The notes under the pieces are model-generated. The model saw only the letters and a list, made by a program, of their open reading frames with translations. It did no database searches and was not told the DNA's origin. The position numbers were made by a program, and so were the translations under genes. Positions 16,031-26,813 of a stretch of 64,000 bases of DNA are shown in pieces (position 1 is the first letter of the stretch; each line of letters starts with the position of its first letter). Source of the stretch: Fodinibacter sp963730365 (GTDB lineage: Bacteria > Actinomycetota > Actinomycetes > Actinomycetales > Dermatophilaceae); contig CAVSRM010000017.1 in NCBI GenBank assembly GCA_963730365.1, positions 1-64,000 of the forward strand, in the 5' to 3' direction.

Positions 16031-18487
16031 ATGAATACCGGGGAATCAAGCCGCCGACGGGGCCGACTGGCGATGTGGCTCGCCGCAGCGCTACTCGTCT
16101 CGGTGGGCTGGATCAGCACCAATGCCGACACGGCGAGCGCCGATGTGGTGACGCCCGACCTCGCCACCATCGACATCACCCTCCCTGACGGCGTCACCCA
16201 GTCGATCCTCGACGGCGGCTCCAAGGACACGAAGTACGAGGGAGTCTCGATCAAGTTCGACGACCCCGTGAACGACGCCTACGACCTGGAGATCCCTGCC
16301 GGCAGCGGCGTGATCAAGGGGCGCGGGAACTACACGTGGACGCTGGACAAGAAGCCGTACCAGATCAAGCTCGATGGTTCCCGGCCCGTGCTCGGCATGG
16401 AGTCCGGCAAGACCTGGATCCTGCTGGCCAATGACGCGGATGCCTCGCTGATGCGCAACAAGGTCGCCTACGACCTCGCCGGCAGCTTTGGCCTCGACGG
16501 CTCGCCGGACTCGCGCTGGGTCGACCTGCGGATCAACGGCAAGTACCGCGGCAACTACCTCCTCACCGAGAAGGTCGAGGTGAAGAAGAACCGCGTCGTG
16601 CTCTCTGACGACCAGGGCGTCCTCGCCGAGCTCGACCACCGCGGCGACGGGTCGCAGCCCGGGTACCCCGCCGAGGACTACTGGTTCCACACCACGACGA
16701 GCGACTCGGTCTTCACGCTCAAGGACGCCAAGTCCGACATTCCCGACCTGGACGAGGGCCCGCTCCCCGCGGACACCGCCGCCGGGTGGGCGGACATGCA
16801 GGCCACGCTCAACAAGCTCGACGCACTCCTGTACGCCAAGAACCCCGACTGGGCCGAGATCGAGAAGATCATCGACGTCGACTCGTTCGTGAAGTACTAC
16901 TTCGTCTTCGAGCTCACCCAGAACCCCGAGATCACCCAGTCGAGCGTCTTCTTCTACAAGGACGGCCCGGACAGCAAGCTGTTCGCCGGACCGGTGTGGG
17001 ACTTCGACAGCGCCGTCGGGAACTACGACAAGTCCGAGGAGTACGGCGCCGACTACCGCTCCGAGTACGTGAAGAACGCCCAGGCGCTGCGCAACAAGGG
17101 CAACGGCTGGCAGACAGAGCTCTTCCGCAACACTGGGTTCGTCGAGCGCGCCAACGAGCTGTGGGACGACGGCATCGGCTACCAGATGAGCCTGTTGCCC
17201 TCGAAGATCGACGCCTACGAGGACGCCGTCAAGGCATCCGCGGCCAAGAACTTCGCGATGTGGCCGACCCTGGGCCTGCCGACCCGGCTCGTCGCCGGAG
17301 AGGGCAAGACCTACTCCTCGACGTACGCGGGTGAGATCTCCTACCTGAAGTCCTGGGTCACGAAGCGTCAGTACATGCTCCGCCAGCTGTACGGCGACGC
17401 ACCGATCGTCCGCTCACGTGGGTACGTGCAGAGCAAGTCGTGGATGCCCTATGTGAACACCGGGCAGTTCATCGGGACCACCGGGCAGGCGCTTCGCCTG
17501 GAGGGGATGAACATCGCTCTGCTCGACCCTGGCGTGAGCGGGTCGCTCCAGGCCAATTCCCACGTCCAGAGCATCGGGTGGTCGGGTTACAAGACGATCG
17601 GCTCGTCGACCCTGATCGGAACGACCGGTAGGAACCTGCGTCTGGAGGCCGTCCGGTTCCGGCTCACCGGCAACCTCGCGTCCAAGTACGTCATCTCCTA
17701 CCGTGCCCACGTCCAGGGCAGCGGCTGGTTGCCGTGGAAGAGCGACGGCGCCACCGCCGGCACCACGGGACAGGCCAGGCGAGTCGAGGCAGTTCAGGTG
17801 CGGCTGGCCCTGAAGTCCCCGCCTGCTCCACAGCCGGGCTCCATCTCGCCGACGCCCAGCCCGACGCCGACCCCGACGGTCTCGGCCACCCCAACCCCGA
17901 GCCCAACCGACTCGGCCACCCCGACCCCGAGCCCGACCGACTCGGCCACCCCGACCCCGAGCCCGACCGACTCGGCCACCCCGACCCCGAGCCCGACCGA
18001 CTCGGCCACCCCGACCCCGAGCCCGACCGTCTCGGCCACCCCGACCCCGAGCCCGACCTCGACCCCGGCGGACCAGGCGACGGCCGCCTACAGCGCCCAC
18101 GTCCAGAGCATCGGCTGGATGCCCACCGTGAAGGACGGCGCCACCGCCGGCACCACGGGCCGGAGCCTGCGGATGGAGGCCCTGAGGCTCGAGGTGACCA
18201 GCGACCAGTACGACGGTGACATCCAGTACCGGGCGCACGTCGAGAAGATCGGCTGGATGCCGTGGACCGACTCGTCCGAGTTCATCGGGACCGTCGGCAA
18301 GGGCCTGCGAATGGAGGCTCTGGAGATCAAGCTGACCGGCGACCAGGCCGGCCAGTACTCGGTCAAGTACCGGGCTCACGTCCAGGGCATCGGCTGGCAG
18401 TCCTACCGCACCGACGGCCAGACAGCCGGCACCACCGGTGAGGCTCGCCGCGTCGAGGCGGTGCAGATCGAGCTCGTGAAGAAGTAG
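16031..18487 (+). CDS. Secreted CotH-kinase-domain protein with six ChW repeats, copy 1
   Basis: 818 residues. An N-terminal signal peptide (RRRGRLAMWLAAALLVSVG, cleavage likely after TASA near residue 37) directs export. Residues about 60-400 form a CotH-type protein kinase domain: KGRGNYTWTLDKKPYQIKL, MRNKVAYDLAGSFG, GNYLLTEKVEVKKNRV and the metal-site GPVWDFDSAVGNYD are visible. Three ChW repeats (hydrophobic, with HVQ-x-GW and GTTG motifs) follow, then a Pro/Thr/Ser linker of six 10-residue repeats, then three more ChW repeats to the C-terminus. ChW repeats are thought to bind cell-surface glycans or proteins. The protein probably phosphorylates extracellular proteins or binds the wall; the target is unknown. 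ATG 16031 has GGAGG before it. Copy 2 differs by one residue (Arg/Gln) in the second ChW repeat. Confidence 0.88.
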   Translation: MNTGESSRRRGRLAMWLAAALLVSVGWISTNADTASADVVTPDLATIDITLPDGVTQSILDGGSKDTKYEGVSIKFDDPVNDAYDLEIPAGSGVIKGRGNYTWTLDKKPYQIKLDGSRPVLGMESGKTWILLANDADASLMRNKVAYDLAGSFGLDGSPDSRWVDLRINGKYRGNYLLTEKVEVKKNRVVLSDDQGVLAELDHRGDGSQPGYPAEDYWFHTTTSDSVFTLKDAKSDIPDLDEGPLPADTAAGWADMQATLNKLDALLYAKNPDWAEIEKIIDVDSFVKYYFVFELTQNPEITQSSVFFYKDGPDSKLFAGPVWDFDSAVGNYDKSEEYGADYRSEYVKNAQALRNKGNGWQTELFRNTGFVERANELWDDGIGYQMSLLPSKIDAYEDAVKASAAKNFAMWPTLGLPTRLVAGEGKTYSSTYAGEISYLKSWVTKRQYMLRQLYGDAPIVRSRGYVQSKSWMPYVNTGQFIGTTGQALRLEGMNIALLDPGVSGSLQANSHVQSIGWSGYKTIGSSTLIGTTGRNLRLEAVRFRLTGNLASKYVISYRAHVQGSGWLPWKSDGATAGTTGQARRVEAVQVRLALKSPPAPQPGSISPTPSPTPTPTVSATPTPSPTDSATPTPSPTDSATPTPSPTDSATPTPSPTDSATPTPSPTVSATPTPSPTSTPADQATAAYSAHVQSIGWMPTVKDGATAGTTGRSLRMEALRLEVTSDQYDGDIQYRAHVEKIGWMPWTDSSEFIGTVGKGLRMEALEIKLTGDQAGQYSVKYRAHVQGIGWQSYRTDGQTAGTTGEARRVEAVQIELVKK
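17879..18058 (+). repeat. Six 30-bp tandem repeats coding the Pro/Thr/Ser linker, copy 1
   Basis: Each unit codes (V/D)SATPTPSPT. There are six units, the first with two silent changes. They code a flexible, probably glycosylated or extended linker between the two ChW trios. The unit number is equal in copy 2 (23,296-23,475). Confidence 0.92.
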
Positions 18488-18507
18488 CGACACGAGCTGA
18501 CGAAAGC

Positions 18508-18533
18508 GGGGCCCCCGAGTGATCGGGGGCCCC
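18508..18533 (+). terminator. cotH terminator, copy 1, at the duplication joint
   Basis: GGGGCCCCCGA pairs with TCGGGGGCCCC around GTGA, 20 bases after the cotH stop. The T-rich flank that follows copy 2 (GCTTTCT) is missing here because the second unit begins immediately afterwards with pnp sequence. The hairpin may still slow leftward readthrough of the truncated pnp. Confidence 0.8.
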
Positions 18534-18534
18534 G

Positions 18535-20692
18535 TGAGCTTGCCGCGCGGGTCGACCTCCTTGAGCTCGACCTGGACCTTCTGGCCGACGGACAGCACGT
18601 CCTCGACCGCGTCGATCCGCTTGCCACCGACGAGCTTGCGCACCTCGGAGATGTGCAGCAGGCCGTCCTTGCCCGGCAGGAGCGAGACGAACGCCCCGAA
18701 TGTCGTCGTCTTCACGACGGTGCCGAGGAACCGCTCGCCGACCTCGGGCATCTGCGGGTTGGCGATGGCGTTGATCGCGGCCCGGGCGGCCTCGGCCGAG
18801 GGGCCGTCGGTCGCACCGATGTAGATCGTGCCGTCGTCCTCGATCGAGATCTGGGCGCCGGTCTCGTCCTGGATCTGGTTGATCATCTTGCCCTTCGGCC
18901 CGATGACCTCGCCGATCTTGTCGACGGGGACGGTGACCGAGATGACGCGAGGAGCGAAGGGGCTCATCTCGTCGGGCGCGTCGATCGCCTCGTTCATGAC
19001 GTCGAGGATGTGCAGGCGCGCGTCGCGGGCCTGGGTCAGTGCTCCGGCCAGCACGTCGGCGGGGATGCCGTCGAGCTTGGTGTCGAGCTGGATGGCCGTG
19101 ACGAACTCGCGGGTGCCGGCGACCTTGAAGTCCATGTCACCGAACGCGTCCTCGGCACCGAGGATGTCGGTGAGGGCGGCGTACTCCGTCTTCCCGTCGA
19201 CCTCGGCGGACACCAGACCCATCGCGATGCCGGCAACCGGCGCGCGCAGCGGCACACCGGCATTCAGCAGGGAGAGGGTCGAGGCGCAGACCGAGCCCAT
19301 CGAGGTCGACCCGTTGGAGCCGAGGGCCTCGGACACCTGGCGGATCGCGTAGGGGAACTCCTCGCGGGTCGGCAGCACCGGCATCAGGGCACGCTCGGCG
19401 AGCGCGCCGTGACCGATCTCGCGACGCTTCGGTGAACCCACCCGGCCGGTCTCACCGGTCGAGTAGGGCGGGAAGTTGTAGTTGTGCATGTAGCGCTTGC
19501 GCGTGACCGGCGAGAGGGTGTCGAGCATCTGCTCCATGCGGAGCATGTTCAACGTCGTGACGCCCATGATCTGGGTCTCGCCACGCTCGAAGATCGCCGA
19601 GCCGTGCACCCGCGGGAGCACCTCGACCTCGGCCGAGAGCGCACGGATGTCCGCGAGGCCACGGCCGTCGATGCGTACCTTGTCCTTGAGGATGCGCTGA
19701 CGGATCAGCTTCTTCTGGACTGCGCGGTAGGCCGCGGACAGCTCCTTCTCGCGCCCCTCGAACTGGCTGCCGAGGGACTCCTTCATGGAGTCCTTGATGG
19801 CGTCGATGCGCTCCTCGCGCTCCTGCTTGCCACCGATCTGGAGGGCCGCGCTGAGGTCCTCGCTCGTCGCGGCCTCGACCGCGTCGTAGACGTCGTCCTC
19901 GTAGTCGAGGAAGATCGGGAACTCCTGGACGGGCTTGGCGGCCGTGCTGGCGAGCTCGGACTGTGCGTCGCACAGGACCTTGATGAAGCCCTTCGCGGCC
20001 TCGAGCCCCTGGGCCACGATCTCCTCGGTCGGAGCCTGCTTGCCCATGGTCTTGACGAGGTCCCACGTGGACTCGGTGGACTCCGCCTCGACCATCATGA
20101 TCGCGACGTCGTCGCCGGCCACGCGGCCCGCGACGACCATGTCGAACGTCGAGCGCTCGATGTCGGAGAAGTTGGGGAACGCGACCCACTGGCCGTCGAT
20201 GAGGCTGACCCGGGTGGCACCGATCGGGCCGGAGAACGGCAGACCGGAGATCTGGGTCGACGCGCTCGCGGCGTTGATGGCGAGGACGTCGTACTGGTGG
20301 TCGGGGTTGAGCGACAGCACCGAGATGACGACCTGGACCTCGTTGCGCAGGCCCTTGGTGAAGGTCGGGCGCAGCGGGCGGTCGATGAGGCGGCAGGTGA
20401 GGATCGCGTCGGTGGAGGGGCGGCCCTCACGGCGGAAGAACGAGCCGGGGATCTTGCCCGCGGCATACATCCGCTCCTCGACGTCGACGGTCAGGGGGAA
20501 GAAGTCGAACCCCTCGCGCGGGTGCTTCCCGGCGGTGGTGGTGGACAGGAGCATGGTGTCCTCGTCCAGGTAGGCGGCAACTGCGCCTCCGGCCTGCTTG
20601 GCCAGTCGTCCGGTCTCGAACCGGACCGTGCGGGTGCCAAAGCTGCCGTTGTCGATGACGGCTTCGGCGAAGGTGATCTCGGGACCCTCCAT
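18535..20692 (-). pseudogene. pnp copy 2, 3'-truncated at the duplication joint
   Basis: Residues 1-719 of PNPase are present with all catalytic, KH and nearly all S1 elements. They differ from copy 1 by one residue (VYDAVEA instead of VYGAVEA) and a silent change. At the joint the last S1 strand and the acidic/Arg-Gly tail (about 90 residues) are cut off. The frame stays open through the antisense of cotH to 17,414, which would give a 1,092-residue chimera with a meaningless Gly/Arg/Leu-rich tail of about 370 residues. It sits behind its own rpsO copy and leader, so it is probably transcribed. Whether the product is stable or active is open. Confidence 0.85.
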
Positions 20693-20790
20693 GGGTCCTC
20701 CTTTTCTCTTGTGTGAAAGCCCTCGTGCATCGTCGTTGTGCACGGGCTCGTCCATCAGGGGGGCCAGGTGGCCCCACCTCTCACGCGAAA

Positions 20791-20823
20791 GGGCGGCCCT
20801 CACGGTCAACGTGAGGACCGCCC
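20791..20823 (-). terminator. Hairpin between rpsO and pnp, copy 2
   Basis: Identical in sequence to the hairpin at 15,372-15,404, with the same spacing to the rpsO stop and the pnp start. Confidence 0.7.
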
Positions 20824-20836
20824 CTCGCGGAAGTCC

Positions 20837-21106
20837 TTATCGGCGCAGGCCGAGGCGCTTGATCAGCGAGCGGTAACGCTCGACGTCGACGCTCTCGAGG
20901 TAGCGCAGGAGCCGGCGACGCTGGCCGACCAGCAGCAGCAGCCCGCGGCGGCTGTGGTGGTCGTGCTTGTGCTGGCGGGAGTGCTCGGTGAGGTCGAGGA
21001 TGCGCTGGGTGAGGAGCGCGACCTGCACCTCGGGGGAGCCGGTGTCACCCTCGGTGGTGGCGTACTCGGCCATGATCTTCTGCTTGACGTCGGTGCTCAG
21101 AGGCAT
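20837..21106 (-). CDS. rpsO: 30S ribosomal protein S15, copy 2
   Basis: The encoded 89-residue S15 is identical to that at 15,418-15,687, and the ribosome site and upstream 190 bases are the same. Its own transcript would continue into the truncated pnp. Because S15 often represses its own synthesis, an extra copy may be tolerated; this is inference. Confidence 0.95.
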   Translation of the reverse strand: MPLSTDVKQKIMAEYATTEGDTGSPEVQVALLTQRILDLTEHSRQHKHDHHSRRGLLLLVGQRRRLLRYLESVDVERYRSLIKRLGLRR

Positions 21107-21447
21107 GGGGCGACGACTCTCCTGTTCTGTGTGTCGTTGCGCGGCGCTCCCGGGCTGGTTCACCGGGGCACTATCGATCCGCGGCCGAGTTCACGGCATG
21201 TCGCAGAATACCAGCGCGGCAACAGGGTCCCTAATCCCGCCGCCGGCCCCGGAGGGTCCGCACGCCACCGGAGGTGCCCCGGGCCGGTGGGTCGCGGGGG
21301 CGCGCGGCATTCCTCACAATCCGCCACATCCACGCCGACGACGCCGTAGCGTGATGGTGGGGCCTGCCGCCGCACTCGTTGGCAGCCACGAGGTTGTGCC
21401 GAGTGCGCCTGCTCGCCCCGACACTGACGGGCGATGTTGGAGGACGT
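21107..21447. promoter_or_regulatory. Divergent rpsO/cotH control region, copy 2
   Basis: Same layout as 15,688-16,030 but two bases shorter. Several substitutions and small indels are concentrated at 21,320-21,350, about 100-130 bases before cotH. The two cotH copies may therefore respond differently to control, while the rpsO-proximal half is unchanged. Confidence 0.45.
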
Positions 21448-23904
21448 ATGAATACCGGGGAATCAAGCCGCCGACGGGGCCGACTGGCGATGTGGCTCGC
21501 CGCAGCGCTACTCGTCTCGGTGGGCTGGATCAGCACCAATGCCGACACGGCGAGCGCCGATGTGGTGACGCCCGACCTCGCCACCATCGACATCACCCTC
21601 CCTGACGGCGTCACCCAGTCGATCCTCGACGGCGGCTCCAAGGACACGAAGTACGAGGGAGTCTCGATCAAGTTCGACGACCCCGTGAACGACGCCTACG
21701 ACCTGGAGATCCCTGCCGGCAGCGGCGTGATCAAGGGGCGCGGGAACTACACGTGGACGCTGGACAAGAAGCCGTACCAGATCAAGCTCGATGGTTCCCG
21801 GCCCGTGCTCGGCATGGAGTCCGGCAAGACCTGGATCCTGCTGGCCAATGACGCGGATGCCTCGCTGATGCGCAACAAGGTCGCCTACGACCTCGCCGGC
21901 AGCTTTGGCCTCGACGGCTCGCCGGACTCGCGCTGGGTCGACCTGCGGATCAACGGCAAGTACCGCGGCAACTACCTCCTCACCGAGAAGGTCGAGGTGA
22001 AGAAGAACCGCGTCGTGCTCTCTGACGACCAGGGCGTCCTCGCCGAGCTCGACCACCGCGGCGACGGGTCGCAGCCCGGGTACCCCGCCGAGGACTACTG
22101 GTTCCACACCACGACGAGCGACTCGGTCTTCACGCTCAAGGACGCCAAGTCCGACATTCCCGACCTGGACGAGGGCCCGCTCCCCGCGGACACCGCCGCC
22201 GGGTGGGCGGACATGCAGGCCACGCTCAACAAGCTCGACGCACTCCTGTACGCCAAGAACCCCGACTGGGCCGAGATCGAGAAGATCATCGACGTCGACT
22301 CGTTCGTGAAGTACTACTTCGTCTTCGAGCTCACCCAGAACCCCGAGATCACCCAGTCGAGCGTCTTCTTCTACAAGGACGGCCCGGACAGCAAGCTGTT
22401 CGCGGGACCGGTGTGGGACTTCGACAGCGCCGTCGGGAACTACGACAAGTCGGAGGAGTACGGCGCCGACTACCGCTCCGAGTACGTGAAGAACGCCCAG
22501 GCGCTGCGTAACAAGGGCAACGGCTGGCAGACAGAGCTCTTCCGCAACACTGGGTTCGTCGAGCGCGCCAACGAGCTGTGGGACGACGGCATCGGCTACC
22601 AGATGAGCCTGTTGCCCTCGAAGATCGACGCCTACGAGGACGCCGTCAAGGCATCCGCGGCCAAGAACTTCGCGATGTGGCCGACCCTGGGCCTGCCGAC
22701 CCGGCTCGTCGCCGGGGAGGGCAAGACCTACTCCTCGACGTACGCGGGTGAGATCTCCTACCTGAAGTCCTGGGTCACGAAGCGTCAGTACATGCTCCGC
22801 CAGCTGTACGGCGACGCACCGATCGTCCGCTCACGTGGCTACGTGCAGAGCAAGTCGTGGATGCCCTATGTGAACACCGGGCAGTTCATCGGGACCACCG
22901 GGCAGGCGCTTCGCCTGGAGGGGATGAACATCGCTCTGCTCGACCCTGGCGTGAGCGGGTCGCTCCAGGCCAATTCCCACGTCCAGAGCATCGGGTGGTC
23001 GGGCTACAAGACGATCGGCTCGTCGACCCTGATCGGAACGACCGGTAGGAACCTGCGTCTGGAGGCCGTCCAGTTCCGGCTCACCGGCAACCTCGCGTCC
23101 AAGTACGTCATCTCCTACCGTGCCCACGTCCAGGGCAGCGGCTGGTTGCCGTGGAAGAGCGACGGCGCCACCGCCGGCACCACGGGACAGGCCAGGCGAG
23201 TCGAGGCAGTTCAGGTGCGGCTGGCCCTGAAGTCCCCGCCTGCTCCACAGCCGGGCTCCATCTCGCCGACGCCCAGCCCCACGCCGACCCCGACGGTCTC
23301 GGCCACCCCGACCCCGAGCCCAACCGACTCGGCCACCCCGACCCCGAGCCCGACCGACTCGGCCACCCCGACCCCGAGCCCGACCGACTCGGCCACCCCG
23401 ACCCCGAGCCCGACCGACTCGGCCACCCCGACCCCGAGCCCGACCGTCTCGGCCACCCCGACCCCGAGCCCGACCTCGACCCCGGCGGACCAGGCGACGG
23501 CCGCCTACAGCGCCCACGTCCAGAGCATCGGCTGGATGCCCACCGTGAAGGACGGCGCCACCGCCGGCACCACGGGCCGGAGCCTGCGGATGGAGGCCCT
23601 GAGGCTCGAGGTGACCAGCGACCAGTACGACGGTGACATCCAGTACCGGGCGCACGTCGAGAAGATCGGCTGGATGCCGTGGACCGACTCGTCCGAGTTC
23701 ATCGGGACCGTCGGCAAGGGCCTGCGAATGGAGGCTCTGGAGATCAAGCTGACCGGCGACCAGGCCGGCCAGTACTCGGTCAAGTACCGGGCTCACGTCC
23801 AGGGCATCGGCTGGCAGTCCTACCGCACCGACGGCCAGACAGCCGGCACCACCGGTGAGGCTCGCCGCGTCGAGGCGGTGCAGATCGAGCTCGTGAAGAA
23901 GTAG
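21448..23904 (+). CDS. Secreted CotH-kinase-domain protein with six ChW repeats, copy 2
   Basis: 818 residues with the same domain order as copy 1: signal peptide, CotH kinase domain with GPVWDFDSAVGNYD, three ChW repeats, six 10-residue PT repeats and three ChW repeats. Of nine base differences eight are silent; the one replacement is Arg to Gln in the second ChW repeat (AVQFRL). The bias to silent change points to real divergence under selection rather than read error. It ends in the natural terminator context (GCTTTCT tail). Confidence 0.88.
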   Translation: MNTGESSRRRGRLAMWLAAALLVSVGWISTNADTASADVVTPDLATIDITLPDGVTQSILDGGSKDTKYEGVSIKFDDPVNDAYDLEIPAGSGVIKGRGNYTWTLDKKPYQIKLDGSRPVLGMESGKTWILLANDADASLMRNKVAYDLAGSFGLDGSPDSRWVDLRINGKYRGNYLLTEKVEVKKNRVVLSDDQGVLAELDHRGDGSQPGYPAEDYWFHTTTSDSVFTLKDAKSDIPDLDEGPLPADTAAGWADMQATLNKLDALLYAKNPDWAEIEKIIDVDSFVKYYFVFELTQNPEITQSSVFFYKDGPDSKLFAGPVWDFDSAVGNYDKSEEYGADYRSEYVKNAQALRNKGNGWQTELFRNTGFVERANELWDDGIGYQMSLLPSKIDAYEDAVKASAAKNFAMWPTLGLPTRLVAGEGKTYSSTYAGEISYLKSWVTKRQYMLRQLYGDAPIVRSRGYVQSKSWMPYVNTGQFIGTTGQALRLEGMNIALLDPGVSGSLQANSHVQSIGWSGYKTIGSSTLIGTTGRNLRLEAVQFRLTGNLASKYVISYRAHVQGSGWLPWKSDGATAGTTGQARRVEAVQVRLALKSPPAPQPGSISPTPSPTPTPTVSATPTPSPTDSATPTPSPTDSATPTPSPTDSATPTPSPTDSATPTPSPTVSATPTPSPTSTPADQATAAYSAHVQSIGWMPTVKDGATAGTTGRSLRMEALRLEVTSDQYDGDIQYRAHVEKIGWMPWTDSSEFIGTVGKGLRMEALEIKLTGDQAGQYSVKYRAHVQGIGWQSYRTDGQTAGTTGEARRVEAVQIELVKK
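23296..23475 (+). repeat. Six 30-bp tandem repeats coding the Pro/Thr/Ser linker, copy 2
   Basis: Same (V/D)SATPTPSPT units as in copy 1, with one silent change less in the first unit. The repeat number has not changed since the duplication, which suggests that it is recent or that the number is held. Confidence 0.92.
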
Positions 23905-23924
23905 CGACACGAGCTGACGAAAGC

Positions 23925-23950
23925 GGGGCCCCCGAGTGATCGGGGGCCCC
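23925..23950 (+). terminator. cotH terminator, copy 2
   Basis: The GGGGCCCCCGA stem with a GTGA loop is followed by GCTTTCT. This is the original terminator form; the first copy lost its T-rich flank. Confidence 0.85.
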
Positions 23951-23971
23951 GCTTTCTGCACGTCGGCCGAA

Positions 23972-24011
23972 ACGGGATGCCGTCCGCCCGGGTCGGCGGA
24001 CGGCATCCCGT
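23972..24011 (-). terminator. katG terminator
   Basis: ACGGGATGCCGTCCGCC pairs perfectly with its complement across a short loop, 26 bases after the leftward katG stop. It also faces cotH and may act in both directions. Confidence 0.85.
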
Positions 24012-24037
24012 CTGGTGGTGCGGAGGTCAGGAGAGCG

Positions 24038-26212
<2,175 letters not shown>

Positions 26213-26285
26213 GTCGCTCCTTCTCGTGTGGTTCGTCGGTCGGTGGGTGACGGTCGGGGTCGGGTCAGGGGTCAGTGGTCGGAGG

Positions 26286-26735
26286 TCACGGGGACGCGGC
26301 GGTCGCGCAGCCGGGGCAGATGCCCCAGTAGACGACCTCTGCCTCGTCGATGGCGAAGCCGTGGTCGTCGGTCGTCGAGAGGCAGGGGGCGTATCCGGCG
26401 GCACAGTCGACGTCGGCGATGGTCCCGCAGGAGCGGCACACGACGTGGTGGTGGTTGTCGGCGACGCGGGACTCGTAGCGGGCCAGCGAGCCGCTCGGCT
26501 GGATGCGCCGCACCAGACCCGCGCCGGTGAGTGCCCTCAGCACGTCGTAGACGGCCTGGTGCGAGACGGCCCCGAGGTCCTCGCGGACCGACCCGATGAT
26601 CGAGTCGGTGTCGGCGTGCGGGTGACGGTGCACGGCAGCCAGCACCGCCAGGCGAGGGCGGGTGACCCGCAGGGAGGCATCGCGCAGCATGCTCTCGAAG
26701 TCGGTCGTCGCCTCCACACGTGGAGTCTCGCCCAT
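26286..26735 (-). CDS. furA: Fur-family peroxide-sensing repressor
   Basis: 149 residues. The winged helix (RVTRPRLAVLAAVHRHPHAD to HQAVYDVLRALTGAGLVRRI) is followed by a dimer/metal domain with YESRVADNHHHVVCRSCG and a C-terminal CPGC. The two CxxC pairs bind structural zinc and the His cluster gives the regulatory metal site. Position directly upstream of katG is the classic actinobacterial furA-katG pair, in which FurA represses both genes. ATG 26735 is chosen because a dyad operator ends three bases before it, which suggests a leaderless or nearly leaderless message. No ribosome site is visible upstream. Confidence 0.92.
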   Translation of the reverse strand: MGETPRVEATTDFESMLRDASLRVTRPRLAVLAAVHRHPHADTDSIIGSVREDLGAVSHQAVYDVLRALTGAGLVRRIQPSGSLARYESRVADNHHHVVCRSCGTIADVDCAAGYAPCLSTTDDHGFAIDEAEVVYWGICPGCATAASP

Positions 26736-26738
26736 GTT

Positions 26739-26753
26739 CTTGAATGAATCAAG
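26739..26753 (-). promoter_or_regulatory. Candidate FurA operator
   Basis: CTTGAATGAATCAAG is an interrupted palindrome (CTTGA, 5 bases, TCAAG) three bases upstream of the furA start. Its position at the probable transcription start fits autorepression. The assignment to FurA rests on context. Confidence 0.55.
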
Positions 26754-26775
26754 GATGGGTATCCTTTGCACGGTC

Positions 26776-26806
26776 TTGCACCTCACCCCGCGGGAGGTCC
26801 TAGCGT
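26776..26806 (+). promoter_or_regulatory. MerR-type promoter with 19-base spacer
   Basis: The -35 TTGCAC (26,776-26,781) and -10 TAGCGT (26,801-26,806) are separated by 19 bases rather than 17, the hallmark of MerR-controlled promoters. The spacer contains the dyad ACCTC...GAGGT (26,780-26,798). The ATG of the regulator lies eight bases after the -10, so the message is probably leaderless and autoregulated. Confidence 0.7.
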
Positions 26807-26813
26807 GCCGGGC

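Larger units (their letters stand above)
13116..23951. repeat. Tandem duplication of rpsO-pnp'-cotH, units of 5,419 and 5,417 bp
   Basis: Unit 1 is 13,116-18,534 and unit 2 is 18,535-23,951. The second unit begins inside the pnp 3' end directly after the cotH terminator hairpin of the first (18,534/18,535). No obvious shared sequence exists at the joint, so it arose by illegitimate joining. The copies are not identical: I find two base changes in pnp, nine in cotH (eight synonymous) and a cluster of changes with a net 2-bp length difference at 15,901-15,933 versus 21,320-21,350. The original single copy would have had pnp's left end and cotH's right end. Confidence 0.93.

Noticed and set aside
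17879..18058. Regular 30-bp repeats that could be taken for a CRISPR array
   Set aside because: Units are contiguous without spacers and code an in-frame (V/D)SATPTPSPT linker in an exported protein; no cas gene is near.
22831..24006. Long leftward Gly/Arg-rich frame opposite cotH copy 2
   Set aside because: Antisense shadow of cotH; the same shadow in copy 1 is open only because it joins the pnp frame at the duplication joint.
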